Assembly (NCBI GenBank): GCA_030652255.1
Contig: JAUSAZ010000048.1
Span: 1 to 40,447, forward strand
Length of the DNA stretch: 40,447 nt
From: Myxococcales bacterium
Lineage (GTDB): Bacteria > Myxococcota_A > Polyangia > Polyangiales > Ga0077539
Reading direction: 5' to 3'
Shown: one piece after another, positions 1-7,109 of the stretch
How the letters are laid out: each line of letters opens with the position of its first letter
Numbering within the stretch: position 1 is the stretch's first letter
Position numbers and translations under genes: made by a program
The notes under the pieces: generated by a model
The model's database searches: none
Told to the model about the DNA's origin: nothing
What the model saw: the letters and a program-made list of their open reading frames with translations, nothing else

Positions 1-192
1 GGCGGCATGGGGCAGCACTCGTACATCGACATGGGCGGGATGTTCACCGTCCTCAAGGTGCGCGACGACGTGAGCACCGCGGACCCCGCGGGCTGGTACC
101 AGGCGCCCGCCGGGACCGTACCCGCGGCGGCGGATGAGGCGCGGCTGCGGGCCGACGGCATCGACGTCACCCGCACCTGGCGGCGGGGCTGA
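1..192 (+). CDS. Multicopper oxidase / cupredoxin-type protein, C-terminal end (5' truncated)
   Basis: The window opens inside this reading frame, so only the last 63 residues are visible. They contain HSYIDM, an H-x4-M pair as found at the end of the type 1 copper motif (HCHxxxHxxxxM) in the last cupredoxin domain of multicopper oxidases. A short beta-type stretch, GGMFTVLKVRD, follows, which is how these domains end. The role would be periplasmic copper-dependent oxidation, but substrate and length cannot be judged. The gene converges on a phytochelatin synthase, with 7 bases between the stops, so the metal theme continues into the neighbour. A copper nitrite reductase also has H-x4-M near its type 1 site and is not excluded by so short a fragment. 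Confidence 0.45.
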   Translation, partial: GGMGQHSYIDMGGMFTVLKVRDDVSTADPAGWYQAPAGTVPAAADEARLRADGIDVTRTWRRG

Positions 193-199
193 GCCGCCG
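181..199. terminator. Hairpin at convergent gene junction
   Basis: CGGCGG (181-186) and CCGCCG (194-199) form a perfect 6-base stem with a 7-base loop containing the stop codon of the oxidase. It lies directly between two convergent genes. No T-run follows on either strand, so it is at best a factor-assisted or RNA-stabilising terminator. Confidence 0.3.
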
Positions 200-1387
200 T
201 CACCGGCAGCAGGCGTTGGCGGAGCTCTCGGCGAGCGGCGCGTCGAGCGCCTCCGCGAGCGCCTCGAGCTGCTCGCGCAACACCCCGACCTCGGCGTGTA
301 GCGACGGCGAGAGCGCCTCCGCGCCGCGCATCGCATCGAGGCCGGCGCGCGCTTCGGGCGCGAGGCCATCGAAGGTAGCGTCGGGCAGCGCGAGCACCAG
401 CGCCGTCACCGCCTCGGCCGCGGGCGCGTCGCCCGCGAGCTCGGCGGAGACAGCGGCGCAGAGGGCCGTGGCGCGGAGCGCGTCGAGCAGGGCGTCGGCC
501 TGGGCGCGGTGTTCGGGGGCGAGGCCCACGAGGGAGGTCGGCAGCGCCTCGACGACGTCCGCGAGCTCGGTGGCCAGCCACGCGGTGAGGGCGCCCACGG
601 CCTCGCTCGCGCGCTGCGGCCGTGCAGCGACGAGCGCCGCGGGCAGCTCGACGCGGAGTCGGCGGGCCACCTCGGGCCACGACAGCGACGCGCGCGACAA
701 GCGAAAGAACACCGCGCTACCCGACGCTCGGCGCCGCAGGGTGGCCCACCCCCGGGAGCGCCCGGTCGCCGGATCGGGCGGGAGCATCGCCGCCCAGAGC
801 ATCGGCACCGGCACCCAGTGGGGCGGATACTTGAAGCGCGCCACGTCGAGCACGAGCGCGAGGTCGCGCTCCGCGTGGAAGCCCGCCACGGGGGAGAAGT
901 GCCCGTCGCCGGTCTGCCCCAGCCCGGCGCGCGAGTACGAAATCACCAGCACCGGGCCCTCCGACGAAGCAGCAGCCGCCCGGAGATCGGCGCGGAAGGC
1001 CTGGACGCTCGAGTCGCTGGCGCGGTGGGTGCTCGGGCTCACGCCGTTGCAGCGCGCGAGGCACGAGAACTGGTCGAGCGTGATCCCCGCGCTGCGCACC
1101 GCCTCCAGTGGGAGGCAGCAGTCGAGCAGCTCCTCGCTGTACCAGCGCCACGGACCCTTCCACAGTCGCCCCGGATCGACGCCCAGCGCGTTGAGCGCGA
1201 CCACCAGCGTCCCCAGCCCGCAGAAGGCCGGGTCGGCCTGCGTATGGAACTGCTCCGCCAGCGCGAACCACCCCTCCAGGTTGCCCTCGGCGAGCGCCTC
1301 GCGAAACAGCGCCCGCCCTTCGGCGCTCGCGAAGGGCACCAGGGTCGGGGGCAGCGGGCGGCGATAGAATCCCTCGTCAGGCATCAT
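200..1387 (-). CDS. Phytochelatin synthase (glutathione gamma-glutamylcysteinyltransferase)
   Basis: Family knowledge: papain-like enzymes that join gamma-Glu-Cys units from glutathione into phytochelatins, or in many bacteria only hydrolyse glutathione. The sequence shows the full catalytic triad in family context: Cys56 in DPAFCGLGTL, His163 in GDGHFSPVAGF and Asp181 in LDVARFKYPPHW. Cys56 has the same number as in the plant enzyme. The core spans about residues 7-220. A roughly 170-residue Ala/Leu-rich C-terminal region follows, longer than in short one-domain bacterial forms and resembling in size the variable C-terminal half of eukaryotic enzymes. Cys90/91, Cys109 and Cys113 are extra cysteines in the core. 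Start: two ATGs in tandem (1387 or 1384), no clear Shine-Dalgarno. It is divergent from the Cys/His-rich lipoprotein, 157 bases away, so they could share control. Confidence 0.9.
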   Translation of the reverse strand: MMPDEGFYRRPLPPTLVPFASAEGRALFREALAEGNLEGWFALAEQFHTQADPAFCGLGTLVVALNALGVDPGRLWKGPWRWYSEELLDCCLPLEAVRSAGITLDQFSCLARCNGVSPSTHRASDSSVQAFRADLRAAAASSEGPVLVISYSRAGLGQTGDGHFSPVAGFHAERDLALVLDVARFKYPPHWVPVPMLWAAMLPPDPATGRSRGWATLRRRASGSAVFFRLSRASLSWPEVARRLRVELPAALVAARPQRASEAVGALTAWLATELADVVEALPTSLVGLAPEHRAQADALLDALRATALCAAVSAELAGDAPAAEAVTALVLALPDATFDGLAPEARAGLDAMRGAEALSPSLHAEVGVLREQLEALAEALDAPLAESSANACCR

Positions 1388-1544
1388 CGGGGTCGAAGGA
1401 GAGCCGTACCACGGCGCCCGTGGGCGAATCGACCGGGCGTCTCGTCACGAATGGACCGGGCTCGACTAGAAGCCAGGGATGAAGTCCCGGAGCCCTCCCG
1501 AGCCCAACAGGCGGGGCGCCGGGGCCACGAAGGAGAGAGCGCTG

Positions 1545-2009
1545 ATGAACAACGAGATCCGAGCGAAGCTTCTGGCGATGGTGTCCGTCGCGCTGGGCGG
1601 CGTGGCCGCTGGAGGGTGCGCGAGCAGTCCCCCGGCGATGGCCCAGGCCCCCGGTGCCCACGCCGCGCACGGCGCCCACGGTCCGGGCTGCGGCTGCGGC
1701 GGGCACATGGCCCAGGGCGGCAGCTGCGGCGGGCACATGGCCCAGGGCGGCGGCGCGCACGCGGCCCACGAGGGCCCGTGCGGTGCGAGCTGCCCCTGCC
1801 ACGGGGGCCACGGGGCGGCGGCGACGACGGGCTCGGCCCCGGCGGGAGCGGCCGCGGGCCAGGCCATGAGCTGCGGCCAGAACGGCAGCTGCGGCGGGCA
1901 CATGGGCGCCGCGCCCGCGCCGGGCACCAGCGCCGCCCCCGCGACGCCCGCCCCTGCGACGCCGGCTCCGGCTCCCGCCCCCGCCCCGGCCCCCGCCCAC
2001 TCGCACTGA
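1545..2009 (+). CDS. Cys/His/Gly-rich putative metal-binding lipoprotein
   Basis: I do not recognise a named family. The 154-residue product starts at ATG 1545, preceded by AAGGAGA (1530-1536) at 8 bases. A basic N-terminus and hydrophobic segment end in GGVAAGGC, an atypical lipobox with Cys25. The mature part is rich in Gly, Ala, His and Cys, with CGCGGHM, SCGGHM (twice) and CGASCPCHGGHG. This spacing suits binding of soft metal ions such as Cu, Zn or Cd. The last 40 residues are an Ala/Pro/Thr tail ending HSH. The neighbouring phytochelatin synthase and multicopper oxidase support a metal-sequestering role; this is inference. An in-frame upstream start at 1479 has no ribosome site and would spoil the signal peptide. 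Confidence 0.7.
   Translation: MNNEIRAKLLAMVSVALGGVAAGGCASSPPAMAQAPGAHAAHGAHGPGCGCGGHMAQGGSCGGHMAQGGGAHAAHEGPCGASCPCHGGHGAAATTGSAPAGAAAGQAMSCGQNGSCGGHMGAAPAPGTSAAPATPAPATPAPAPAPAPAPAHSH
1691..1750 (+). repeat. 30-base direct duplication encoding a CGGHMAQGG unit
   Basis: Two adjacent 30-base units (1691-1720 and 1721-1750) are almost identical and each encodes Cys-Gly-Gly-His-Met-Ala-Gln-Gly-Gly. A diverged third copy, encoding SCGGHMG, lies near 1888-1908. Tandem duplication seems to have multiplied the metal-ligand motif. Confidence 0.8.
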
Positions 2010-2076
2010 TCGACGTCGGGCTGGTACCGTCTCGCGGGAGAGGAGCAGCCCGACGTGCCGTCGTCGGGTCCACCGG

Positions 2077-3120
2077 ATGACCCACCGCGCGCGTCTCGGA
2101 ATACTCCTGTCGGTATTCGTCGTCGGCTGCGGCGTCACGCCCGACGACCTCGACCTCGGCGACGCCGACCCCGACGCCGCGTGGGAGGACGACGCCGTGC
2201 CCGCGGACGAGGGCGACCCCGTCGACGCCGTCCTCGACGCCCCCTCCGACGCTCCCTCCGACGCTCCCTCCGACGCTCCCTCCGACGCTCCCTCCGACGC
2301 TCCCTCCGACGCCCGCCGGGACGCCTCTCCCGACCGCCCCGCGGACGCCTCGCTCGACGTCCCCCGCGACCGCCCCGCGGACGCCCCGCGGGTCGACGCG
2401 CCCGCCGATCGGCCCGACCGCGCCGACGTCGCCGCCACCGATCGTCCCTCCGACCGGCCGGTCGCCCTCGACGGCGGGTGTCCCCCCGAGATGGCGCTCA
2501 TCCAGGGGCGCGTCTGCGTCGACCGCTGGGAGGCGCACCTCGAAGCCCGCGACATGGACGGCGGCGTCTCCGCGTGGTCGCCGTACACCAACCCCGGCAC
2601 GCGCTGGGTGCGCGCGGTCTCGTCCGAGGGGGAGGTCCCGCAGGGGTACATCACCGGCGTGCAGGCGCGCGACGCGTGCAGCAACGCCGGCAAGCGGCTC
2701 TGCGCGCTCGCCGACTGGGTCGCCGCCTGCCGCGGGCCGTCCAATCAGGTCTACCCCTACGGCAACACCTACGTGCGCCGGCGCTGCAACGAGGGCCGCA
2801 CGCCTCACCCCGTGGTGCAGTTCTACGGCACCTCGGTGGGGGTGTTCACCTCCGAGCGGATGAACAACCCGGGCATCAACCAGCAGCCCGACAGCCTCGC
2901 GCGCACCGGCGCCTTCACCGGCTGCGTCTCCCCCGACGGGCTCGCCGACATGGTCGGCAACCTCCACGAGTGGATCGACGACCCCAACGGCACCTTCAAG
3001 GGCGGCTTCTACGCCGACGCGGAGATCAACGGCCGCGGCTGCCTCTACACCACCACCGCGCACAGCCTCGGCTACCGCGACTACTCCACCGGCTTCCGCT
3101 GCTGCGCCGCGCCGCGCTGA
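2077..3120 (+). CDS. Lipoprotein with Asp-Ala-Pro-Ser stalk and FGE-sulfatase-like domain
   Basis: The N-terminus is a lipoprotein signal ending VVGC (Cys18). Residues 30-135 are a low-complexity Asp/Ala/Pro/Arg stalk with six perfect DAPS repeats. Residues 137-347 match the formylglycine-generating-enzyme (SUMF1/EgtB-like) fold: GKRLCALADWVAACRG, YPYGN, DGLADMVGNLHEWIDD, and the closing GFRCC after a Gly-rich strand. In true FGE two cysteines spaced C-x4-C near the end bind copper and are catalytic. Here the C-terminal cysteines are arranged differently (one in NGRGCLY, then a CC pair), so sulfatase activation is doubtful. The domain may be a binding module displayed on the outer membrane. 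No close upstream ribosome site is visible. The gene stands alone, convergent with the c-di-GMP gene. Confidence 0.75.
   Translation: MTHRARLGILLSVFVVGCGVTPDDLDLGDADPDAAWEDDAVPADEGDPVDAVLDAPSDAPSDAPSDAPSDAPSDAPSDARRDASPDRPADASLDVPRDRPADAPRVDAPADRPDRADVAATDRPSDRPVALDGGCPPEMALIQGRVCVDRWEAHLEARDMDGGVSAWSPYTNPGTRWVRAVSSEGEVPQGYITGVQARDACSNAGKRLCALADWVAACRGPSNQVYPYGNTYVRRRCNEGRTPHPVVQFYGTSVGVFTSERMNNPGINQQPDSLARTGAFTGCVSPDGLADMVGNLHEWIDDPNGTFKGGFYADAEINGRGCLYTTTAHSLGYRDYSTGFRCCAAPR
2236..2307 (+). repeat. 12-base tandem repeat, six units (DAPS)
   Basis: Six in-frame copies of GACGCTCCCTCC, the first with GCC for GCT, encode (Asp-Ala-Pro-Ser)6 in the lipoprotein stalk. The near-identity of the units suggests recent slippage and likely length variation between strains. 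Confidence 0.9.
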
Positions 3121-3132
3121 GCCCCGCTCAGC
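3116..3132. terminator. Hairpin containing both convergent stop codons
   Basis: GCTGAG (3116-3121) and CTCAGC (3127-3132) form a perfect 6-base stem with loop CCCCG. The TGA of the plus gene and the TGA of the minus gene lie in opposite arms. Three of the base pairs come for free because convergent TGA codons are complementary. There is no T-run. Confidence 0.3.
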
Positions 3133-4024
3133 CCCCGCGCACCACCCGGTTGCGGCCGCCCTCCTTGGCCCGGTAGAGGGCGGCGTCGGCCCCCATCAGC
3201 ATCGCCTCGGACGTCACCGCGGCGGGGTCGCCGAGCGCCGCGGCGTCGATCACCCCGAGGCTCGCCGTCACCAGCACGGGCTTGCCCTTCGGCCGCAGCT
3301 CCATCGCCTCGATGGCGAAGCGCACCCGCTCGGCGACGATCATCGCGCCGTCGCCCGGCGTCTCCGTGAGGATCATCGCGAACTCCTCGCCGCCGTAGCG
3401 GCACGCCGCGTCGGTGGCGCGGCTGTGCGTGGACAGCGTCTCGCCGATGCGCTGCAGCGCCATGTCCCCGAAGGGGTGCCCGTACCCGTCGTTGAGGCGC
3501 TTGAAGTGGTCGACGTCGATCATCACCAGCGAGAGCACCCGGCCGTAGCGGCGCACCGCGAGCACCTCGTCCGCGAGGCGCTGGTTGAAGTACCCGCGGT
3601 TCCACAGCCCGGTGAGGCCGTCGAGCTGCGCGCGGGCGGCGAGCATGTCGTGGAAGCGCTTGGTGCGGAGCGCGGCGCGCACGCGGGCGCGGAGCTCCGC
3701 GGGGTCGAAGGGCTTGGTGACGTAGTCCACCGCGCCGAGGTCGAAGCCGCGGACCTTGATGTCCACCGCCTCGGCGCCCGTGAGGAAGATCACCGGGATC
3801 ATCGACGTGGCGGGGTCGGCCTTCAGCCGCGAGCACACCTCCATCCCGCCCATCCCGGGCATCTCCACGTCCAGCAGGATCAGGTCGGGCTGCAGGCTCG
3901 CGGCCATCGCCAGTCCTTCGGCGGGCGTGAGCGCGTGCTCGATGCGCAGTCCCTCGGGGCGCAGCCGCACGTCGAGGAGGGCGTGGATCTCCGGCGAGTC
4001 GTCGATCGCGAGGATGGTCTGCAT
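3128..4024 (-). CDS. Response regulator with diguanylate cyclase (REC-GGDEF)
   Basis: Cytoplasmic output protein that should make cyclic di-GMP from two GTP when phosphorylated. Residues 1-120 are a receiver domain with acidic pair Asp8/Asp9, phospho-acceptor Asp52 (LILLDVEMPG), Thr82 and Lys104. Residues 133-298 are a GGDEF domain with an intact active-site loop GGEEF (211-215), metal-binding Asp170 in MIDVDHFK and the inhibitory-site motif RATD (202-205) five residues upstream. It therefore looks catalytically active and feedback controlled. AAAGGAG lies 12 bases before the ATG. The gene starts 24 bases after the hybrid histidine kinase stop, the last of a three-gene operon, so the kinase is its likely phosphate donor through the HPt domain. 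Confidence 0.92.
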   Translation of the reverse strand: MQTILAIDDSPEIHALLDVRLRPEGLRIEHALTPAEGLAMAASLQPDLILLDVEMPGMGGMEVCSRLKADPATSMIPVIFLTGAEAVDIKVRGFDLGAVDYVTKPFDPAELRARVRAALRTKRFHDMLAARAQLDGLTGLWNRGYFNQRLADEVLAVRRYGRVLSLVMIDVDHFKRLNDGYGHPFGDMALQRIGETLSTHSRATDAACRYGGEEFAMILTETPGDGAMIVAERVRFAIEAMELRPKGKPVLVTASLGVIDAAALGDPAAVTSEAMLMGADAALYRAKEGGRNRVVRGG

Positions 4025-4048
4025 GGCTGCGTCGATCTCCTTTCGTCC

Positions 4049-6397
4049 TCAGCCCGTCTCCGCGACGGCCTCGCAGGGCCGGGCCCGCTCGCCGACCGCG
4101 ATGAGCCGCGCGGCGAGCGTCCGGGTCTCCTCGAGGCCCGCCCCGCGTCCGAGGGCGAGCTCGAGCTCCCCAGCGGCGACCGTGATGGGCCCGAAGCCGT
4201 AGCCCCCGGCGGCGCCCTTGAGCTGGTGGGCCATGCGCTTCGCCTCGTCGGCGGCGCCCGCGTCGAGCGCCTCACGCAGCGCGTTCATGCGCGCCGGCAG
4301 GCCCGCCACGAAGGCGTCGATGATCTCCACCATGTCGGCGTCGCCCGCGAACTCCGAGTACAGCGCCTCGCCCGACGGCGCCGCGGGGGCGTCGGACGGC
4401 GGCGGCGGCGCGGGCTGCGGGGCGGGCAGCGCGGAGGTCATCCGCTCGCGCGGGGCCGACGGGGCGACCGAGCGGCGCAGCACGACGGGGCCCTCCGCGC
4501 GCTGCTTCTCCGCCCACTGGCGCACGGTCTCGACCAGCCGCGTCCGTTGGATGGGCTTGGTGAGGTAGTCGTCGCAGCCGGCGGTGATGCACCGCTCGCG
4601 GTCGCCCGCCATCGCGTGCGCCGTGAGGGCGACGATCGGCCCGCGGTAGCCCTTCTGCCGCAGCCTCGCGGTCGCGCCGTAGCCGTCCAGCTCGGGCATC
4701 TGCATGTCCATCAGCACCACGTCGAAGGGCGAGCCGGACACCGCCGCGGCGAGGGCGCGCTCCACCGCGGTGCGGCCGTTGCCCGCGATCACGACCGCGG
4801 CGCCGGCCTTCTTCAGCACCGTGGAGATCAGGAGCTGGTTGTCGACGCCGTCCTCGGCCAGCAGCACCGCGCAGCGCAGCGGCCCGGCGCTCGGGTCGAC
4901 CTTCGGGCCTTCGCCCCCCTCGGGGATGTCCGCCTCCGTGAGCCCCACGAACATCCGCACGCCGTCGAGGGGGCCAGTGTCCACGCTCATCGTGAACGAG
5001 CTCCCGCGCCCCGGCAGGCTCTCCACCGTGATGTCGCCGCCCATCATCCGGGCGAGCTGCTGGCAGATCACGAGCCCGAGGCCGGTGCCGCCGTACTGGC
5101 GCGTGGTGCTGTTGTCCGCCTGCTGGAAGGGCTGGAAGAGCCTCGCCGCCTGCTCGCGGGTGAGCCCGATGCCCGTGTCGGCGACCTCCAGGGAGAGCGT
5201 GCCGGGCAGGTCGCAGCGGGCGATGATCCGGACGCTGCCCCGGTGCGTGAACTTGATCGCGTTGCCGACCAGGTTGAGCAGGGTCTGCCGCAGGCGCGTC
5301 GGGTCGCTGTGGATGGTCTCCGGGATGGGGGTCTCGAACTCCACCGCCAGGTCGAGGCCCTTGTGCATCGCGCGCACCCGCATGAGGGAGCACACGTCGA
5401 CGATGATCTGGCTGGGCGAGCAGGGCACGCACTCCACGGTCATCTTGCCAGCCTCGATCTTCGAGAGGTCGAGGATGTCGTTGATGACCGAGAGCAGGTG
5501 CTCGCCGTTGCGACGGATGGTCTGCACGTGGTTGAGCCGCTCACTGGCGGTGATGGCCGGGTCGAGCATCAGGTCGGCGTACCCGATCACCGCCGTCATG
5601 GGCGTGCGGATCTCGTGGGACATGTTGGCGAGGAACTCGCTCTTCGATCGGCTGGCCTCGGTGGCGACGGCGAGCAGCGCGGCCTCCCGCTCGATGGCCT
5701 CGACGGAGGCGGCGTGGCGCGCGGTGACGTCCTCCGCGGCGGCCTGGCGCGCGGCGATCTCCCACATCTCGCGCTGCCCCTGGACGCACGACGTGACCAG
5801 GAAGAGGTCTTCGAAGAGCACCCAGCCGACGTGCTCGACGGAGCGGGCCAGCGTCGGAAGCGCCACGCCGTAGACGCTCATCGGGTCGAGCAGGCCGCGC
5901 GCGACGTGGTCGACCGCGGTGACGATCGACGCGGTGATCAGCACCCGCCAGTCGCGGTAGAAGGCCAGGAAGGCGAGCGAGCCGAAGATGTGGAAGTGGG
6001 TCTCGATGCGCCCGCCCGTCAGGTGGACGAAGAGCCCCGAGAAGCCCACCTGGCCCGCGGCGATCATGTGCCGGGTGAGGGGGGCGGTGGGACAGCGCAG
6101 CGCCATCACGATCGGCGGCACGGAGAGCAAGCCCCCGAGCAGCAGGGCCGACCAGACGTGGAGGTGCACCGACCGGCGCGCGCCCTCCCACGCGTAGGGC
6201 GACACCGCGAGCGCCAGCGCCATCGCCGCGAGCCACTGCGCGCCGAGCAGCGCCGCGAACATCCGGTCGGTGCGCCGGGTCACCTCGTCGCGGTGGGTGC
6301 GGTAGAGGTCGCGCACCCGGAGGCGAAGCGCCGGGGTGAGGTCGGCCGATAGGTCGGCACGCTTCTGCGCCCTCGTGAGGGAGGCCACGGCGTGCAT
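4049..6397 (-). CDS. Membrane hybrid histidine kinase with receiver and HPt domains
   Basis: A 782-residue phosphorelay protein. Residues 45-205 hold several membrane segments, including the conserved-looking [20 protein letters not shown] (129-148), a His-containing membrane element I have seen in other sensor proteins. Residues 210-250 are a helical linker. The HisKA box is SHEIRTP with His261. The ATPase has N-box [10 protein letters not shown]1 DTGIGL and G2 GGTGLGL. The receiver (about 508-630) has acceptor Asp564 in [10 protein letters not shown] and Lys614 in DYLTKP. After a Pro/Ala linker comes an HPt domain with His724 in AHQLKGAAG. All key residues for a His-Asp-His relay are present. 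Its ATG overlaps the stop of the thioredoxin-like gene by one base (TGATG), so translation is coupled. The signal is unknown. Confidence 0.93.
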   Translation of the reverse strand: MHAVASLTRAQKRADLSADLTPALRLRVRDLYRTHRDEVTRRTDRMFAALLGAQWLAAMALALAVSPYAWEGARRSVHLHVWSALLLGGLLSVPPIVMALRCPTAPLTRHMIAAGQVGFSGLFVHLTGGRIETHFHIFGSLAFLAFYRDWRVLITASIVTAVDHVARGLLDPMSVYGVALPTLARSVEHVGWVLFEDLFLVTSCVQGQREMWEIAARQAAAEDVTARHAASVEAIEREAALLAVATEASRSKSEFLANMSHEIRTPMTAVIGYADLMLDPAITASERLNHVQTIRRNGEHLLSVINDILDLSKIEAGKMTVECVPCSPSQIIVDVCSLMRVRAMHKGLDLAVEFETPIPETIHSDPTRLRQTLLNLVGNAIKFTHRGSVRIIARCDLPGTLSLEVADTGIGLTREQAARLFQPFQQADNSTTRQYGGTGLGLVICQQLARMMGGDITVESLPGRGSSFTMSVDTGPLDGVRMFVGLTEADIPEGGEGPKVDPSAGPLRCAVLLAEDGVDNQLLISTVLKKAGAAVVIAGNGRTAVERALAAAVSGSPFDVVLMDMQMPELDGYGATARLRQKGYRGPIVALTAHAMAGDRERCITAGCDDYLTKPIQRTRLVETVRQWAEKQRAEGPVVLRRSVAPSAPRERMTSALPAPQPAPPPPSDAPAAPSGEALYSEFAGDADMVEIIDAFVAGLPARMNALREALDAGAADEAKRMAHQLKGAAGGYGFGPITVAAGELELALGRGAGLEETRTLAARLIAVGERARPCEAVAETG

Positions 6398-6966
6398 CAG
6401 TTCACCAGCCCGCAGCCGAAGACCCTCGACCAGCCCGCAGCGCCCTCACGGCCCCGGAGCGCCGCCAGCAGCGCCAAGGCCCCTTCGCTCTCCCCCTCGT
6501 GCCCGCGCCCCGGCGTCACGCCGCCGCGAAACCTAAGCGCTCCGCCAGCGTCGAAGAGCAGCACCAGCCCGGAGGTGGTCGCCCCGAAGCGCCGCGCCTC
6601 GACGCCGCCCGGGTCGCGCACCCGCCGGGCGCCCGGCACGCGCGCCGCCAGCTCCCACGTCGCGGCGGTGGTGACGTCGCCGACGGGGTCGTCGCGGAAG
6701 ACCACCCGCACCGCCGCGCGGGGCACGCGGGACAGCACCCGCTCGAGCTCGCGCACCGTTGCGCGGGTGCACGGGCACCGGGGGTGTACGAAGCACAGCA
6801 CGGTGGCCCGCTCGGGCTCGCGCTCGAGCGCGCTCTCCGCCGGCCAGCGGGTGGGCCCCGGGGCGTCGGGGCTCGCGAGCGCCGAGTGCTGGGTCAACGA
6901 GACCATTGCCGCGGTGATCGCTGCCATCCACACGCACACCAGCGCACCCATCGCCCGACGATCCAC
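6397..6966 (-). CDS. Membrane-anchored thioredoxin-fold protein (RedB-like)
   Basis: A 189-residue protein with an N-terminal membrane anchor (about residues 7-26) and a thioredoxin-like domain outside the cytoplasm. The active-site region reads [13 protein letters not shown], giving a Cys-Pro-Cys motif (Cys64, Cys66) rather than the usual CxxC, with a further Cys58. Proteins annotated RedB share this HP-x-CPC pattern; I recall the family but cannot test it here. Start chosen at GTG 6966 because GGAGG lies 8 bases upstream (6979-6975). A longer GTG start at 6981 and an ATG at 6951 are possible. The gene is first in an operon with the hybrid kinase and diguanylate cyclase. A redox or metal sensing partner for the kinase is a reasonable inference. 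Confidence 0.7.
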   Translation of the reverse strand: MDRRAMGALVCVWMAAITAAMVSLTQHSALASPDAPGPTRWPAESALEREPERATVLCFVHPRCPCTRATVRELERVLSRVPRAAVRVVFRDDPVGDVTTAATWELAARVPGARRVRDPGGVEARRFGATTSGLVLLFDAGGALRFRGGVTPGRGHEGESEGALALLAALRGREGAAGWSRVFGCGLVN

Positions 6967-7109
6967 GGACCAGACCTCCACGCCATCGGGCGCCCCACCG
7001 GAGCGCCCGGCACAGTCTATCGGTCGACGCCGGCTCGTCCATGACGGCCGACGCCCCGATTCTGCCCGGGCCCTGTGTAGGATGGTCGCGAGACCAGCCC
7101 GTCGCCCCG

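Noticed and set aside
2236..2307. Repeat array as a possible CRISPR or satellite
   Set aside because: Units are 12 bases, contiguous and in frame with no spacers; they encode a stalk.
1384..3063. Minus-strand frame with a GSVGGSVGG-type repeat
   Set aside because: It is the antisense reading of the DAPS stalk repeat, not an independent protein.
3425..6352. A 975-codon open frame on the plus strand opposite the hybrid kinase and diguanylate cyclase
   Set aside because: Translated product is an Arg/Ala/Gly/His-rich shadow with no domain, and both minus-strand genes have intact catalytic motifs.
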